Of a stretch of DNA of 64,000 bases, positions 26,991 through 35,917 are shown piece after piece (the first letter of the stretch is position 1; every line of letters starts with the position of its first letter). This stretch comes from DASZHJ01 sp963735465 (lineage in GTDB: Bacteria; Pseudomonadota; Alphaproteobacteria; ATCC43930; CGMCC-115725). Location of the stretch: positions 3,906,001-3,970,000 of the forward strand of contig CAVTLA010000001.1 of assembly GCA_963735465.1 (NCBI GenBank), read 5' to 3'. The notes beneath the pieces are model-generated. The model had not been told where the DNA came from and searched no databases. It saw only the letters and a list, made by a program, of their open reading frames with translations. The translations under genes and the position numbers were made by a program.

Positions 26991-29108
26991 TTGACCGGCC
27001 GGTCCGATCCGCGGGACACCGCGCCGGATCTTGCGCGACTTCCCATTGTCTTCAATCTCAGGGCCATCAGCCTCGCCGAGGGTCTGCGCGCCGGCCTCTC
27101 CACCGCGGTCATCATCGCCGCCAGCCAGTGGCTGCACTGGCATGGGCTGATCGAGGCGGCGCTGGGCGCGCTGATGACCTGTCTCTGCGATGCCGGCGGG
27201 CCGGTGCGGCGGCGGGTGCCGGCCCTCCTCAGCTTCTCGGTGCTGGGCGCCCTCATCATCGGCGGCGGCGGGCTGCTGCGCGGCCTCGGATTGCCGGTGG
27301 CGCTGCCGGTCGCGGTGCTCGTGATCTTCTGCGCCACCTATGTCCGCGTCTACGGCCAGTCGGCCCAGCAGGTCGGCACGCTCCTCTGCGTGGTCTCGGT
27401 GCTCTCCCTCGATCGCGCGCTCTCCGACCTCGCCAGCGCCGCCGAGCTCGGCGGCATGTTCCTCGCCGGCGGCATCTGGGCCACGGTGCTGACCATGGGG
27501 CTCTGGCGCGTCCATCCCTACCTGCCGGTGCGCCGCGCGATCGCCAATGCCTACCGGACCCTGGCGCTGCTGACCCAGGACCTGCACGGGGTGGTGCGGG
27601 GCCGCGGCAGCGACGCCGACTGGGAACTCCACGCCCGCGCCCATCGCCGCACCGTGCGCGAGGCGATCGAGGCCGCCCGCGCCGTCGTGCTGGAGACGGT
27701 CCGCAGCCGCGGCCCGGCGAGCGGCCGCGCCGCCCAGAGCGTCATCCGCCTGGAGGCCGCCGACCAGCTCTTTGGCGTGCTGATCGCCCTCAGCGATCTC
27801 CTGGAAGCCGCCGGCCCCGCCGACCGCGCGCCGGCGGCGCGGATCCTTCGCCGCCTGCGACCGCTGCTCCTCCTGCTCGGCCGCGCCATCCTCACCGACA
27901 GCGCGACCGCCAACGACCGGATCGCGCGCGGGATCCGCGCCATGGCGGACGACGTGGGCCGACTGGCGGCGGAGTCACCGCTCCGGCCCCTCGCCGATGC
28001 CATCGTCGAGCGTCTGCGCGTCGCCTACACGCTCTCGGTGCCGGAGAACTTCATCCCCGCCACCGCCCCCGACGGCCAGGCGCATCCGCTCTGGCACCGG
28101 TTCAAGGTGCCGCTCGCCGCCAATCTGAACTGGCAGTCCCTCGCCTTCCGCCACGCGCTCCGCGCCGCGGCGATCACCGCGCCGGCAATCGCCTTCACGC
28201 TGATCTGGTTCACGCCCTATGACCATTGGCTGACGATCACCATCGTCGCGACCATGCAGCCCTATTTCGGCATCACCTTCACCCGAGCGCTCGAGCGCGT
28301 GGGCGGCACGCTGCTGGGCGGCGTCATCGCGGCGTTCCTCAGCCTTCTCGTCACCACGCCGCTCGCCATCGCGGCGGCGATGTTTCCCCTCGCGGTCATC
28401 GCGCTGGCGATCCGGGCGGTGAGCTTCGGCCTGTTCATGGCCGCGCTCACGCCGATGATCGTGCTGCTGGTGGAGCTGGGATCGCCCGGCACCAGCGAAT
28501 GGATGATCGCCGGTGCCCGCGCGCTCTTCACCTTCATCGGCGGTGGCGTCGCGGTCGCCGGCTGCTACCTCCTCTGGCCGAGCTGGGAGCCGGACCGGCT
28601 GGCGGAGGAGATCCGCGCCGCGATCGACGCGCACGGCCGCTATGCCGAGGCCGTGCTGTCGTTCCTGACCGAGGCCACCGGCGCCGCCGAGGTGGACCAG
28701 GCCCGGCGCGCCGCCGGCCTCGCCTCCAACAACGCGGAGGCGTCGATCTCCCGCGCGCTCCTGGAGCCCGGCACCAGTGCCCGCGACCGGCTGGAGGCAG
28801 CGATGGTGATCGACGCGGCGCTGCGCCGCTTCGCCGGACGTCTCTCCGCCATGCGCCTCGATCCCGTCCTCGGCACCGATGTCGCCCCCGATCTCTGGCG
28901 GAGCTGGAGCGGCTGGATCGCCGGCAGCATGCAGGCGCTGGCCGCGGGCGCCATCACCCTCCCGCCGCGTCCCGCCGCCGTCGCCGGACCGCGCGCCGAC
29001 GCGCTCGGCCGCATCGCCCGCCAGATCGACCTGATGGCCGGCGCCCTCGGGCGCATCCGGACGGAGGACGCCGCACACCGCGGGATCGCCGCCGCCCGAC
29101 TGTGCTAG
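26991..29108 (+). CDS. FUSC family membrane protein (aromatic acid exporter type)
   Basis: 705 residues from a TTG start; no better start is visible. Two membrane blocks (about 25-170 and 375-520), each with several hydrophobic helices, flank a large cytoplasmic domain. The second block, HALRAAAITAPAIAFTLIWFTPYDHWLTITIVATMQPYFGITFTRALERVGGTLLGGVIAAF, is the FUSC signature shared by YccS, YhfK and AaeB efflux proteins. Likely exports aromatic acids or small hydrophobics across the inner membrane. The gene continues from the small envelope unit upstream. Confidence 0.88.
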   Translation: MTGRSDPRDTAPDLARLPIVFNLRAISLAEGLRAGLSTAVIIAASQWLHWHGLIEAALGALMTCLCDAGGPVRRRVPALLSFSVLGALIIGGGGLLRGLGLPVALPVAVLVIFCATYVRVYGQSAQQVGTLLCVVSVLSLDRALSDLASAAELGGMFLAGGIWATVLTMGLWRVHPYLPVRRAIANAYRTLALLTQDLHGVVRGRGSDADWELHARAHRRTVREAIEAARAVVLETVRSRGPASGRAAQSVIRLEAADQLFGVLIALSDLLEAAGPADRAPAARILRRLRPLLLLLGRAILTDSATANDRIARGIRAMADDVGRLAAESPLRPLADAIVERLRVAYTLSVPENFIPATAPDGQAHPLWHRFKVPLAANLNWQSLAFRHALRAAAITAPAIAFTLIWFTPYDHWLTITIVATMQPYFGITFTRALERVGGTLLGGVIAAFLSLLVTTPLAIAAAMFPLAVIALAIRAVSFGLFMAALTPMIVLLVELGSPGTSEWMIAGARALFTFIGGGVAVAGCYLLWPSWEPDRLAEEIRAAIDAHGRYAEAVLSFLTEATGAAEVDQARRAAGLASNNAEASISRALLEPGTSARDRLEAAMVIDAALRRFAGRLSAMRLDPVLGTDVAPDLWRSWSGWIAGSMQALAAGAITLPPRPAAVAGPRADALGRIARQIDLMAGALGRIRTEDAAHRGIAAARLC

Positions 29109-29141
29109 GTTCCGCCGGCGATTTCCGGGAGCGCCGGTGGA

Positions 29142-31119
29142 GTGGTTTCGCCTCTGAACGTCCTTCTCTGCGCCGCCGCGGCAGCCCTGTTCTGGACCTG
29201 CCTCGGCATCCCGCTCGCCCGCCGCCTCGTGGCGGAGCGGGTGCTGCGCCTGGCCCTGGCGCCGGTGCTGGGCTGGGCCGTCTTCAGCCCGCTGGCGCTG
29301 CTGATCTTCCTTCTGGTCCCGCTCGGCCGCACGTCGATCGCCGTCGTCGCCGGCGTGGCGCTCGTCGCGAGCCTCGTCGCCTGGAAAATCCCGGTGGAGC
29401 CGGCGGATGCGGAGGCGCCGGGGATTCCCTGGTGGGCCTATGTCGCCGCGGCACTCCTCGCGGTGGCGGCGGCGATCGGGGTCATGCCCAAGCCCGGCGA
29501 CGGCGGCATCCTCCTCGCCGCGCCGATCTTCGATCACTCCAAGGTCGCCATCATCGACGACATCGCCCGCCTCGGCCTGCCGGCGGGAAATCCGTTCTTC
29601 GGCGAGCACGGCGCCGCCGGGCAGCTGCCGTACTACTACCTCTGGCACTTCAGCGCCGCCCTCCTCGCGGTGCTGCTGCACGTGAGCGGCTGGGAAGCCG
29701 ACATCGCCCTCACCGGATGCACCGCCTTCGCCTCGCTCGTGCTGATGATGGGCCTGGCGGTGTGGTTCAGCGGACGCCGCAACGCCGCGCTCTGGGTGCT
29801 GCTCCTCAGCCTCGCGGGTTCGCTGCGGCCGGTGCTGACCGCCGTGCTGGGCCCGCAGGGCCTGAAGGCGCTGCTGCCGCCGGACTCGGAGCTGCAGACC
29901 TGGCTCGTCCAGGCGAGCTGGGCGCCGCAGCATCTGGCCTCGGCCACCTGCGCGGTCGCCGCCGTCCTGCTGCTGTGGCGCCTCGCCCGGCGCGGCACGC
30001 CCCTTGTCGTCGCCGCTCTGGCGTTGGTGGTCGCCGCCGGCTTCGAGAGCTCCACCTGGATCGGCGGCGTCACCTTCGCGATCGTCGCGGTGCCGATCGG
30101 TTGCGCGCTCCTGATCTTCGCCGATCCCCGGCGGCGTGTACCGTTCCTGATCGGCGCCGCCGTTGCCGCCGTGCTGGCGGCCGCGATCGCCTTTCCTTTC
30201 ATCCGCGACGAGTATTTCGCCACCCTCGCCCGGGACTCCGGCCTCCCGATCGCGCTGCAGCCGTTCGAGGTCTTCGGCACGCGGGTTCCCACGGGCATCA
30301 GGCGCGTGCTCGACGTTCCCGCCTACTGGCTGCTGCTTCTGGTGATCGAGTTCCCCGCCATCTACATCGCGGGCTGCCTTCGTCCTGGCGCGCACGGTCG
30401 CATCGCCGGCGACTGCCCGCGACAGGCGAGCACCCGCCGTCGCCCTCGGCCTCCTCACCCTCGTCGGTTTCGCCGTCGCCTGGCTGCTGGCGAGCACGAT
30501 CGCCAACAACGACCTCGGCTGGCGCGCGGCGCTTCCCGGAATCATGGTGCTGACGGCGTTCGCCGCCGCGGGGTTTGCCCGCTGGCGGACCATGTCCATA
30601 CCCGTCGCCATCGCCACGGCTCTGCTCTTCCTGCTGGGATTGCCCGCCGGCCTCGATTTCATCAAAGAGAATGCGATCGGCATTCCCTCGTCCTCTGCCG
30701 CTGCCTTCGCGCAATCGCCGGAGCTCTGGCGCGCCGTGCGCCGGTACGCGGCGCCGGACCAGCGCATCGGCAACAATCCGCTGGCACTGGCGGACATGAC
30801 GGTCTGGCCGATCAACATATCCTGGGCGCTGCTGGCGGACCGCCGCTCCTGCTACGCCGCCTGGGCCCTGGTGCAGCCCCTGGTGGCCTTGCGGGACGCG
30901 GAGCTGAAAGCGCTCGACGGGCTCTTCACCCGGGTCTTCGCCGGCACCGGCTCGCCGGAGGACGTTCACCTGCTGGCGACGCGGTACGGGTGTCACGTGA
31001 TCGTCGTGGCCGCCGAGGATGGCGCGTGGCGGCGGGACCCGTTCGCCGCCAGCGCGGATTATCGGCTGGCCGAGGAAGCCGCCGACAAATGGCGGATCTA
31101 CCTCGCGACCGGCCGCTAG
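29142..31119 (+). pseudogene. GT-C-like polytopic membrane protein, frameshifted
   Basis: Begins at GTG 29142. About ten hydrophobic segments with LPYYYLWHFSAALL and GMLNL-like loops suggest a lipid-linked-sugar-using glycosyltransferase-C fold. The frame breaks near 30374-30380: the original frame falls into Arg/Pro-rich sequence after AIYIAGCLR, while one frame over gives AFVLARTVASPATA and LLTLVGFAVAWLLASTIANND, and continues to the stop at 31117-31119. One extra base would restore a 658-residue protein. Its stop overlaps that of the convergent glycosyltransferase gene (CTAG), so the two may form a pathway pair. Confidence 0.7.
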
Positions 31120-31844
31120 CTGGCCCGCTCTAGATGTTGACCGGCCTCGCCGGGCGGAGACGCGGTGGCGACGCGGATGAAGGTGGCGACGATGCGCCAG
31201 CCCGCCCGGATCGAGCCGCGGAGCGAGCCCGCGACTTTCGACGTGCCGCCGCCGCGGCACCGGTACGGCATGGGAACCTCGAGGATGCGCAGGCCGAGGC
31301 GAGCCGCCTTCATCTGCATCTCGATGTTCCAGCCATAACTCATCTCGCGCATGTCGAGGTGGCGCAGGCTGTCGCGGCGGATCGCGCGATAGGCGCACAT
31401 GTCGCTGTAGCGCGTGCCGTAGAGCAGGCCCATGCCGAGGCCGGCGAGGTAGCCGGCGGCGATCTGGTGCCAGCTCATCGAGCCCGGCTCCCGCACGCCG
31501 CGGGTGCGGGACGCGATGACGAAATCATGGGTCCCGGCGCGGAGGGGATCGACGAGGCGCACCAGGAGATCGCCGCGATCGGCGCCGTCGCCGTCCATGA
31601 AGACGATGAAGCCGCAGTCCGAGGCCGCGGCCCCCTCGGCGCAGGCGCGGCCGTAGCCGCGTCCGCTGGGAGAGATCACGCGGGCGCCCGCGCCGCGGGC
31701 CAGCTCCTGGGTTCCGTCGGTGCTGCCGCCGTCGGCGACGATGATCTCCCGGACGATCTCCCGGGGAATCTCCCTGACGACGCCGGCGATCGTCGCCGCC
31801 TCGTTCAGGACGGGGATGACGACGGCGATATCTAAAGACTCCAT
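31116..31844 (-). CDS. Family 2 glycosyltransferase (DPM1/polyprenyl-P-sugar synthase type)
   Basis: 242 residues from the ATG at 31844. The GT-A fold is shown by AVVIPVLNEA, VADGGSTDGT (38-45) and the metal-binding FMDGDGAD (Asp84/86). RYSDMCAYRAIRR and MSYGWNIEMQMKAARLGLRILEVPMPY are typical of polyprenyl-phosphate glycosyltransferases such as DPM1. The chain lacks the C-terminal membrane segments of some relatives. It overlaps the radical-SAM gene by 13 bases and ends the nine-gene run. A convergent GT-C-like gene could use its lipid-linked product. Confidence 0.9.
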   Translation of the reverse strand: MESLDIAVVIPVLNEAATIAGVVREIPREIVREIIVADGGSTDGTQELARGAGARVISPSGRGYGRACAEGAAASDCGFIVFMDGDGADRGDLLVRLVDPLRAGTHDFVIASRTRGVREPGSMSWHQIAAGYLAGLGMGLLYGTRYSDMCAYRAIRRDSLRHLDMREMSYGWNIEMQMKAARLGLRILEVPMPYRCRGGGTSKVAGSLRGSIRAGWRIVATFIRVATASPPGEAGQHLERAS

Positions 31845-32881
31845 CGGAGACCGCAGTTCTGGCAGGGCTTCGGCGGCACGTCGCCGGTGAGCTGCTCGCG
31901 GAATTCCTGGTAGGCGGCGCCGTTCCAGATCTCCCGCAGGGTCTGCTGGGTGGCATCGCCCAGTGTATAGGTCTCGTAACCCCGCGCCGAGAACGGCGCG
32001 ATGCAGCACGGCAGCGCCCGGCCATGCGCCGTGAAATACATCAGCGACCACGGGCGCCGGCAACCGGACCAGGGCGCGTCCTGCTGCTCGCGCTTGAGGC
32101 TGAGGCCGGGCTCGGTGGCGCCCGAGGCGTCCATGGTGACGCCGAGGCTGGCACCCAGGGCCTGGGCGGCGGCGATGGCCTCCTCCTCTTCCTTCTGCGT
32201 CCGCTCGAAGAGGGAGGAATCCGCCCGGGCGAGGCCACGCCCGAGATCGTCGAAGACCAGGCGCTGCAGATGCACCTCGCGGACGCCGATGCGGGCGGCG
32301 AGGCGGACGAAATCCGGCAGCTGGTCCACGGTCTCCTTGAGGCCGGTCAGCCACAGCGACACCCGCGGCGTGGCGGCGCCGATCTCCTTCTGCAGCTGGG
32401 TGAACTCGCTGACGTTGCGGACGATGCGGTCGAACATGTCCTTGCCGCGCACCTTGAGGAAGCTCTCCGCCTCCGCCGCGTCGAGGGAGACGCGCAGCTC
32501 GTCGAGCCCGGTCTCGATGATCTCCCGGCGCTTGCGCGGCGCCAGGAGCGTGCCGTTGGTGTTGAAGAGCACGTAGATGCCGCGCTCCTTCAGATAGCGG
32601 ATCATTCGCGGCAGCGACTTGACCAGCATCGGCTCGCCGACGCCGTGCAGCACCACGCGCGCCACGTCCGGCACCTGATCGACGATCGAGGTGAAGAGCT
32701 CCCAGCTCATGTCCGCCGGCGGCTCCAGCGCCTCGAAGGTGCGCGGGCAGGTCTCGCAGAGAAGATTGCAGCGGTTGGTCACCTCCAGATAGAGGCAGAC
32801 CGGTGGCGACTCCGCGCGCTTGGAGCGCCGGTCGCCCACCGCCTCGAAGTACCGGCTCGTCGTGGCAACGCTCGTGGACAT
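31832..32881 (-). CDS. Radical SAM/SPASM domain protein
   Basis: 349 residues from the ATG at 32881, with AAGGAG upstream. The radical-SAM cluster cysteines are Cys38, Cys42 and Cys45 (CNLLCETC), with the GGE-like motif replaced by GVGEPML. The C-terminal SPASM-type Cys set is SGCRRPW, RALPCCIAPF and KPCQNCGL, binding one or two auxiliary clusters. SPASM proteins modify peptides or carbohydrates. The substrate is unknown; no precursor peptide gene is visible next to it. It overlaps the glycosyltransferase and lies 31 bases after the TIGR04282 gene. Confidence 0.93.
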   Translation of the reverse strand: MSTSVATTSRYFEAVGDRRSKRAESPPVCLYLEVTNRCNLLCETCPRTFEALEPPADMSWELFTSIVDQVPDVARVVLHGVGEPMLVKSLPRMIRYLKERGIYVLFNTNGTLLAPRKRREIIETGLDELRVSLDAAEAESFLKVRGKDMFDRIVRNVSEFTQLQKEIGAATPRVSLWLTGLKETVDQLPDFVRLAARIGVREVHLQRLVFDDLGRGLARADSSLFERTQKEEEEAIAAAQALGASLGVTMDASGATEPGLSLKREQQDAPWSGCRRPWSLMYFTAHGRALPCCIAPFSARGYETYTLGDATQQTLREIWNGAAYQEFREQLTGDVPPKPCQNCGLRWSL

Positions 32882-32912
32882 CAAAGGCTCCTTGCGGGGT
32901 AGGCGGCGCGTT

Positions 32913-33683
32913 TCATCGGGCGGCGACCGCGTGCAGCAGGTCGAAAACGCCGAGCCGCTCGACGCAAGCGGCGGTCGCCGGCGCGGCGTAGGGACGGAGA
33001 CCATCGCCACGGGTCCGGCGGGCGAGATCGCGGAGCAACCGCACCAGGGAGCCGGCGTCGTCGACGTCGTACCAGGTCGCGAGCTCCACCACCTCGAGGC
33101 CGATCTCCCGCGCCCGTTCCCGCGTCGCATCGGCGACGCGGCTGGTGCTCCAGGCGATGTCCTCGAAGAGATGGGCGTGCGGCGCCGTCATGCCGATGAC
33201 GTAGTAGCCGCCGTCCTCCGCCGGACCAAGCACGACGCGGTCACCGGGCGCCGCGAGCGCGTGGGCCGCCTGCGCCAGCAGCGCCGTCGGCAGGTTGGGA
33301 CTGTCGGAATTGAGAAGACACACCGACCCGTGGCCGGCGGCGAAGAGGGATTGCGCCGCGTGCAGCAGGCAGCGGCCGAAGCCGCGCACGCCAGGGGGCG
33401 CCTCGATATCTCCGTCGGCGAGAACGAGGCGTGTCCCCGGCGCGAGCCGGCCGTCGAACAGCGATTCGAGCCCCGCCGGCGCATAGGCGACATGGGCGCT
33501 GATCGCCGCGTCCCGGGCCGCCAGATGAATGTTCTCCGTGACGTCGCGCAGGAAGCTGGTGCTCAGCGCCATCGCCGCCTCTGATGTCAGCGGCGGTACG
33601 AGACGGGTCTTCACCGCGCCGGGGCGCGGCGCCTTTGCCATCACGGCAATGGCGCAATCGCGGCTGGGCAATGCAGCGTCCAT
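32913..33683 (-). CDS. TIGR04282/DUF2064 family transferase
   Basis: 256 residues from the ATG at 33683. The nucleotidyl/glycosyl-transferase-like fold begins CAIAVMAKAPRPGAVKTRLVPPLT, the hallmark of this family, and continues with VCLLNSDSPNLPTALL and LGPAEDGGYYVIGM. Members were first named as transferases linked to radical-SAM/seleno-domain and arsenosugar loci; true substrates are unproven. Here it directly precedes a radical-SAM gene, which fits that linkage. It is separated from the molybdoenzyme stop by two bases. Confidence 0.9.
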   Translation of the reverse strand: MDAALPSRDCAIAVMAKAPRPGAVKTRLVPPLTSEAAMALSTSFLRDVTENIHLAARDAAISAHVAYAPAGLESLFDGRLAPGTRLVLADGDIEAPPGVRGFGRCLLHAAQSLFAAGHGSVCLLNSDSPNLPTALLAQAAHALAAPGDRVVLGPAEDGGYYVIGMTAPHAHLFEDIAWSTSRVADATRERAREIGLEVVELATWYDVDDAGSLVRLLRDLARRTRGDGLRPYAAPATAACVERLGVFDLLHAVAAR

Positions 33684-33685
33684 GG

Positions 33686-34426
33686 TCAGGACCCGCTGAA
33701 CCAGTTGTAGCCGCGATCCTCCCAGAAGCCGCCGGGCATCCGGTTGGTGACGTAGATCGCGGTGACCCACTTCGGGTTCTTGAAGCCGAGCTTGGTGGGA
33801 ATACGCACCTTGAAGGGATAGCCGAATTTCTGCGGAATGATCTCATCGGCGAACTTGAACGCCATGATCGTCTGCGGCTGCAGCGCGGTCGGCATGTCGA
33901 TGCTGCCGTAATATCCGTCGGCGCACTGGAAGCCGACATACTTCGCGGTGAGGTCGGCGCCGACGCGCTGCAGGAACACGCGGAGCGGCGTGCCGCTCCA
34001 CTTGCCGATCATGCTCCAGCCCTCGACGCAGACATGGCGCGTGATCTGGCTCTCCTGGGGCAGGGCGTGGAGCGCGTCCACCGTCCAGGGCCGCTTGTCG
34101 GCAATCAGTCCCGACAGTTCCAACCGGTAATCGGCGGCGGCGAGCGTCGGCACGCGGTCGGCGGGGAAGAAGGCGTTGTAGCGGAAGTCGCGCACCGCGG
34201 CGCTCTCGGGATAGGTCGGGGCCAGCCGGTTGGAGCTGAACAGGACGGCCTGCGCCCGGTCGTTCCAGCGCGACATGAATTTGAGAATGCTTTGAACGGT
34301 ATCGTCATCGGAGATGTCGCAGCCGGTGAGCAGAGTGAGGGCGCCGAGGCTGAGCGCCTGGCGCAGGAAGACGCGCCGCTCCGTCGCGATGACGGGGGCG
34401 CGCCGCTCGAGGATCGGGGTGGTCAC
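33686..34426 (-). CDS. Tat-exported molybdopterin-dependent oxidoreductase (sulfite oxidase fold)
   Basis: 246 residues from a GTG start, one base after the cytochrome stop. Twin Arg17-Arg18 (ERRVFLRQALSLGALTLL) and a lipobox-like LLTGC (Cys36) suggest a Tat-exported lipoprotein. The catalytic cysteine that binds molybdenum is Cys133 in TRHVCVEGWS, and YYGSIDMPTAL/PYKVRIPTKLGFKNPKW-like sequences complete the SUOX domain. It is related to MsrP/YedY but shorter and with a b-cytochrome partner upstream, so electrons likely flow between them. The substrate is unknown. Confidence 0.9.
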   Translation of the reverse strand: MTTPILERRAPVIATERRVFLRQALSLGALTLLTGCDISDDDTVQSILKFMSRWNDRAQAVLFSSNRLAPTYPESAAVRDFRYNAFFPADRVPTLAAADYRLELSGLIADKRPWTVDALHALPQESQITRHVCVEGWSMIGKWSGTPLRVFLQRVGADLTAKYVGFQCADGYYGSIDMPTALQPQTIMAFKFADEIIPQKFGYPFKVRIPTKLGFKNPKWVTAIYVTNRMPGGFWEDRGYNWFSGS

Positions 34427-34427
34427 G

Positions 34428-35126
34428 CTATTTCTCCTTATGCGCCGGGCTCGACGCGCGTCCCAGGATGATCGCCACCAGCGTCTTCGGCACCAGGAGC
34501 GTCAGGGCCACGTGCACGACGAGAAAGGCCAGGATCGCCGCCATGCCGAGGAAGTGCACGACGCGCGCCGTCTCGTAGCCGCCGAAGAGCCAGGTGAGCT
34601 CGTGCAGCTGCACCGGCTTCCAGATGCTGAGACCCGACAGCACCATGATGACGATGGCGGAGAGGACGCCCCAATAGAACGTCTTCTGCACCGCGTTGTA
34701 TTCGCCGAGCCGGTGCGCGAGGCGGCCGCGCAGCGCGTCGAAGAGATCGCTCAGCACGGCGCGCGGCCAGACCGGCAGGAAATCGCGCCGGAAATGCCCG
34801 GAGAAGAACCCGTAGGCGAGATAGACCGCGAAGTTCAGCACCAGCAGCCACATGCCGGCGAAATGCCAGCCCAGCGCGTTCGCCAGCCCGTCCTCGTTAT
34901 GGAGCGCCTCCGACGTGGTGTAGTCGCCGCCGAGGGTATACTGGGCCGGAAACTGGAAGTCGCCCGAGAGAGCCGGGTAGTAGTTGTAGATGCGCCAGCC
35001 GCTGCCGACCATGATCAGCATCGCCAGCGCATTCAGCCAATGGGTGATGCGCAGGATCAGCGGGTGATATTGGACATCGCGGGCGCCGCCGGTCGGCATC
35101 GGCAAGTCCAGGGATCGATCGCTCAT
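34428..35126 (-). CDS. Cytochrome b/b6-type membrane subunit
   Basis: 232 residues with four or five membrane helices. Candidate heme histidines are in RITHWLNALAM, LGWHFAGMWLL, RVVHFLGMAAIL and VVHVALTLLV. This is the cytochrome b561/Ni-hydrogenase type used as quinone-linked anchor of periplasmic oxidoreductases. The start overlaps the preceding binding-protein stop (ATGA), and the stop is one base from the molybdoenzyme start. It most likely passes electrons between the quinone pool and that enzyme. Confidence 0.9.
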   Translation of the reverse strand: MSDRSLDLPMPTGGARDVQYHPLILRITHWLNALAMLIMVGSGWRIYNYYPALSGDFQFPAQYTLGGDYTTSEALHNEDGLANALGWHFAGMWLLVLNFAVYLAYGFFSGHFRRDFLPVWPRAVLSDLFDALRGRLAHRLGEYNAVQKTFYWGVLSAIVIMVLSGLSIWKPVQLHELTWLFGGYETARVVHFLGMAAILAFLVVHVALTLLVPKTLVAIILGRASSPAHKEK

Positions 35127-35917
35127 TGCGGAGGTGCCTCCAGTCCAGCGGCCTTGAATCGCTCCCGCGCCGCGGCCTGGCGCAGGAACGCGGCGAAGTC
35201 GTCAGTCTTGTCGCTGCGCACCTGGCGCGTCTCCGCCCACCAGTAGACGATCGGCGGATAGGCATCGTCGGGGATCGTCGCCGCGACCGAGAGCCGGCGG
35301 TCGGCGGCGACGTCGGTGGCATAGACCACCGCCAGCCGCGCCTTGCCCCCATCCAGGAGGAACGTCGCATCCTCGGTGCTGGCGACGCCGATGGAATGCC
35401 CTTGCAGCCCGTCCCAGAGACCGAGCGCCGCCAGCGCCGTGCGGCTCTGCACGCCGGCGGTGGCCACCGGCGCATCGACGATGGCGACCGGGCCGGCGCC
35501 GGCGAGGGTCAGGAGATTGCTCTGCCGGGAGAGCGCGCCGGCGGTGGCGCCCGATCCCTCCCGCGCCACCACCAGGCGGTTGCGCCAGCCGCCGTAGCGG
35601 GTGTCGGCCTTGATGATCGCCTGCTGCGTTGCCGCCGCGGCGGCGGCGTCGCCTTCGGCGATGACGATGTCGCTGCGCACGCCATGGGCGACCTGCTGCA
35701 GCAGCAGCGCCGTCGGCGAGGTGAAGACGTGGACGCGAATGCCGGTCTGCTTCCGCCACAGGGCGCCGATCTCGCTGACAACAGGCTTCAGCGTCGGCTC
35801 GCAGAGGACGACGACATCAGGGGCGACGCCATCGTCGGCGCGAGCCGCGTGAGTACCCGCCGACGCCAGCAGCGCCAGGAGCGCGAGCACGGATATCTTC
35901 AACCCCGGCCTCATCAT
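35123..35917 (-). CDS. ModA-like periplasmic substrate-binding protein (first copy)
   Basis: 264 residues with a signal peptide (LKISVLALLALLASAGTHAARA). It has the two-lobed SBP_bac_11 fold: DVVVLCEPTLKPVVSEIGALWRKQTGIRVHVFTSPTALL, then SDIVIAEGD and YPPIVYWW toward the end. There are no modB/modC permease genes nearby, so it may act as a binding or chaperone subunit of the oxidoreductase, not an importer. Overlaps the aminotransferase stop and the cytochrome start by four bases on each side. Confidence 0.85.
   Translation of the reverse strand: MMRPGLKISVLALLALLASAGTHAARADDGVAPDVVVLCEPTLKPVVSEIGALWRKQTGIRVHVFTSPTALLLQQVAHGVRSDIVIAEGDAAAAAATQQAIIKADTRYGGWRNRLVVAREGSGATAGALSRQSNLLTLAGAGPVAIVDAPVATAGVQSRTALAALGLWDGLQGHSIGVASTEDATFLLDGGKARLAVVYATDVAADRRLSVAATIPDDAYPPIVYWWAETRQVRSDKTDDFAAFLRQAAARERFKAAGLEAPPQ

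Noticed and set aside
27975..30818. A 947-codon minus-strand open frame
   Set aside because: It is antisense to the FUSC and GT-C-like genes and codes for Arg/Gly/Asp/His-rich low-complexity sequence, a typical GC-driven shadow.
31832..33683. An arsenosugar pathway or a RiPP pathway
   Set aside because: TIGR04282 and radical SAM hint at these, but no arsM-type methyltransferase and no precursor peptide gene is visible.
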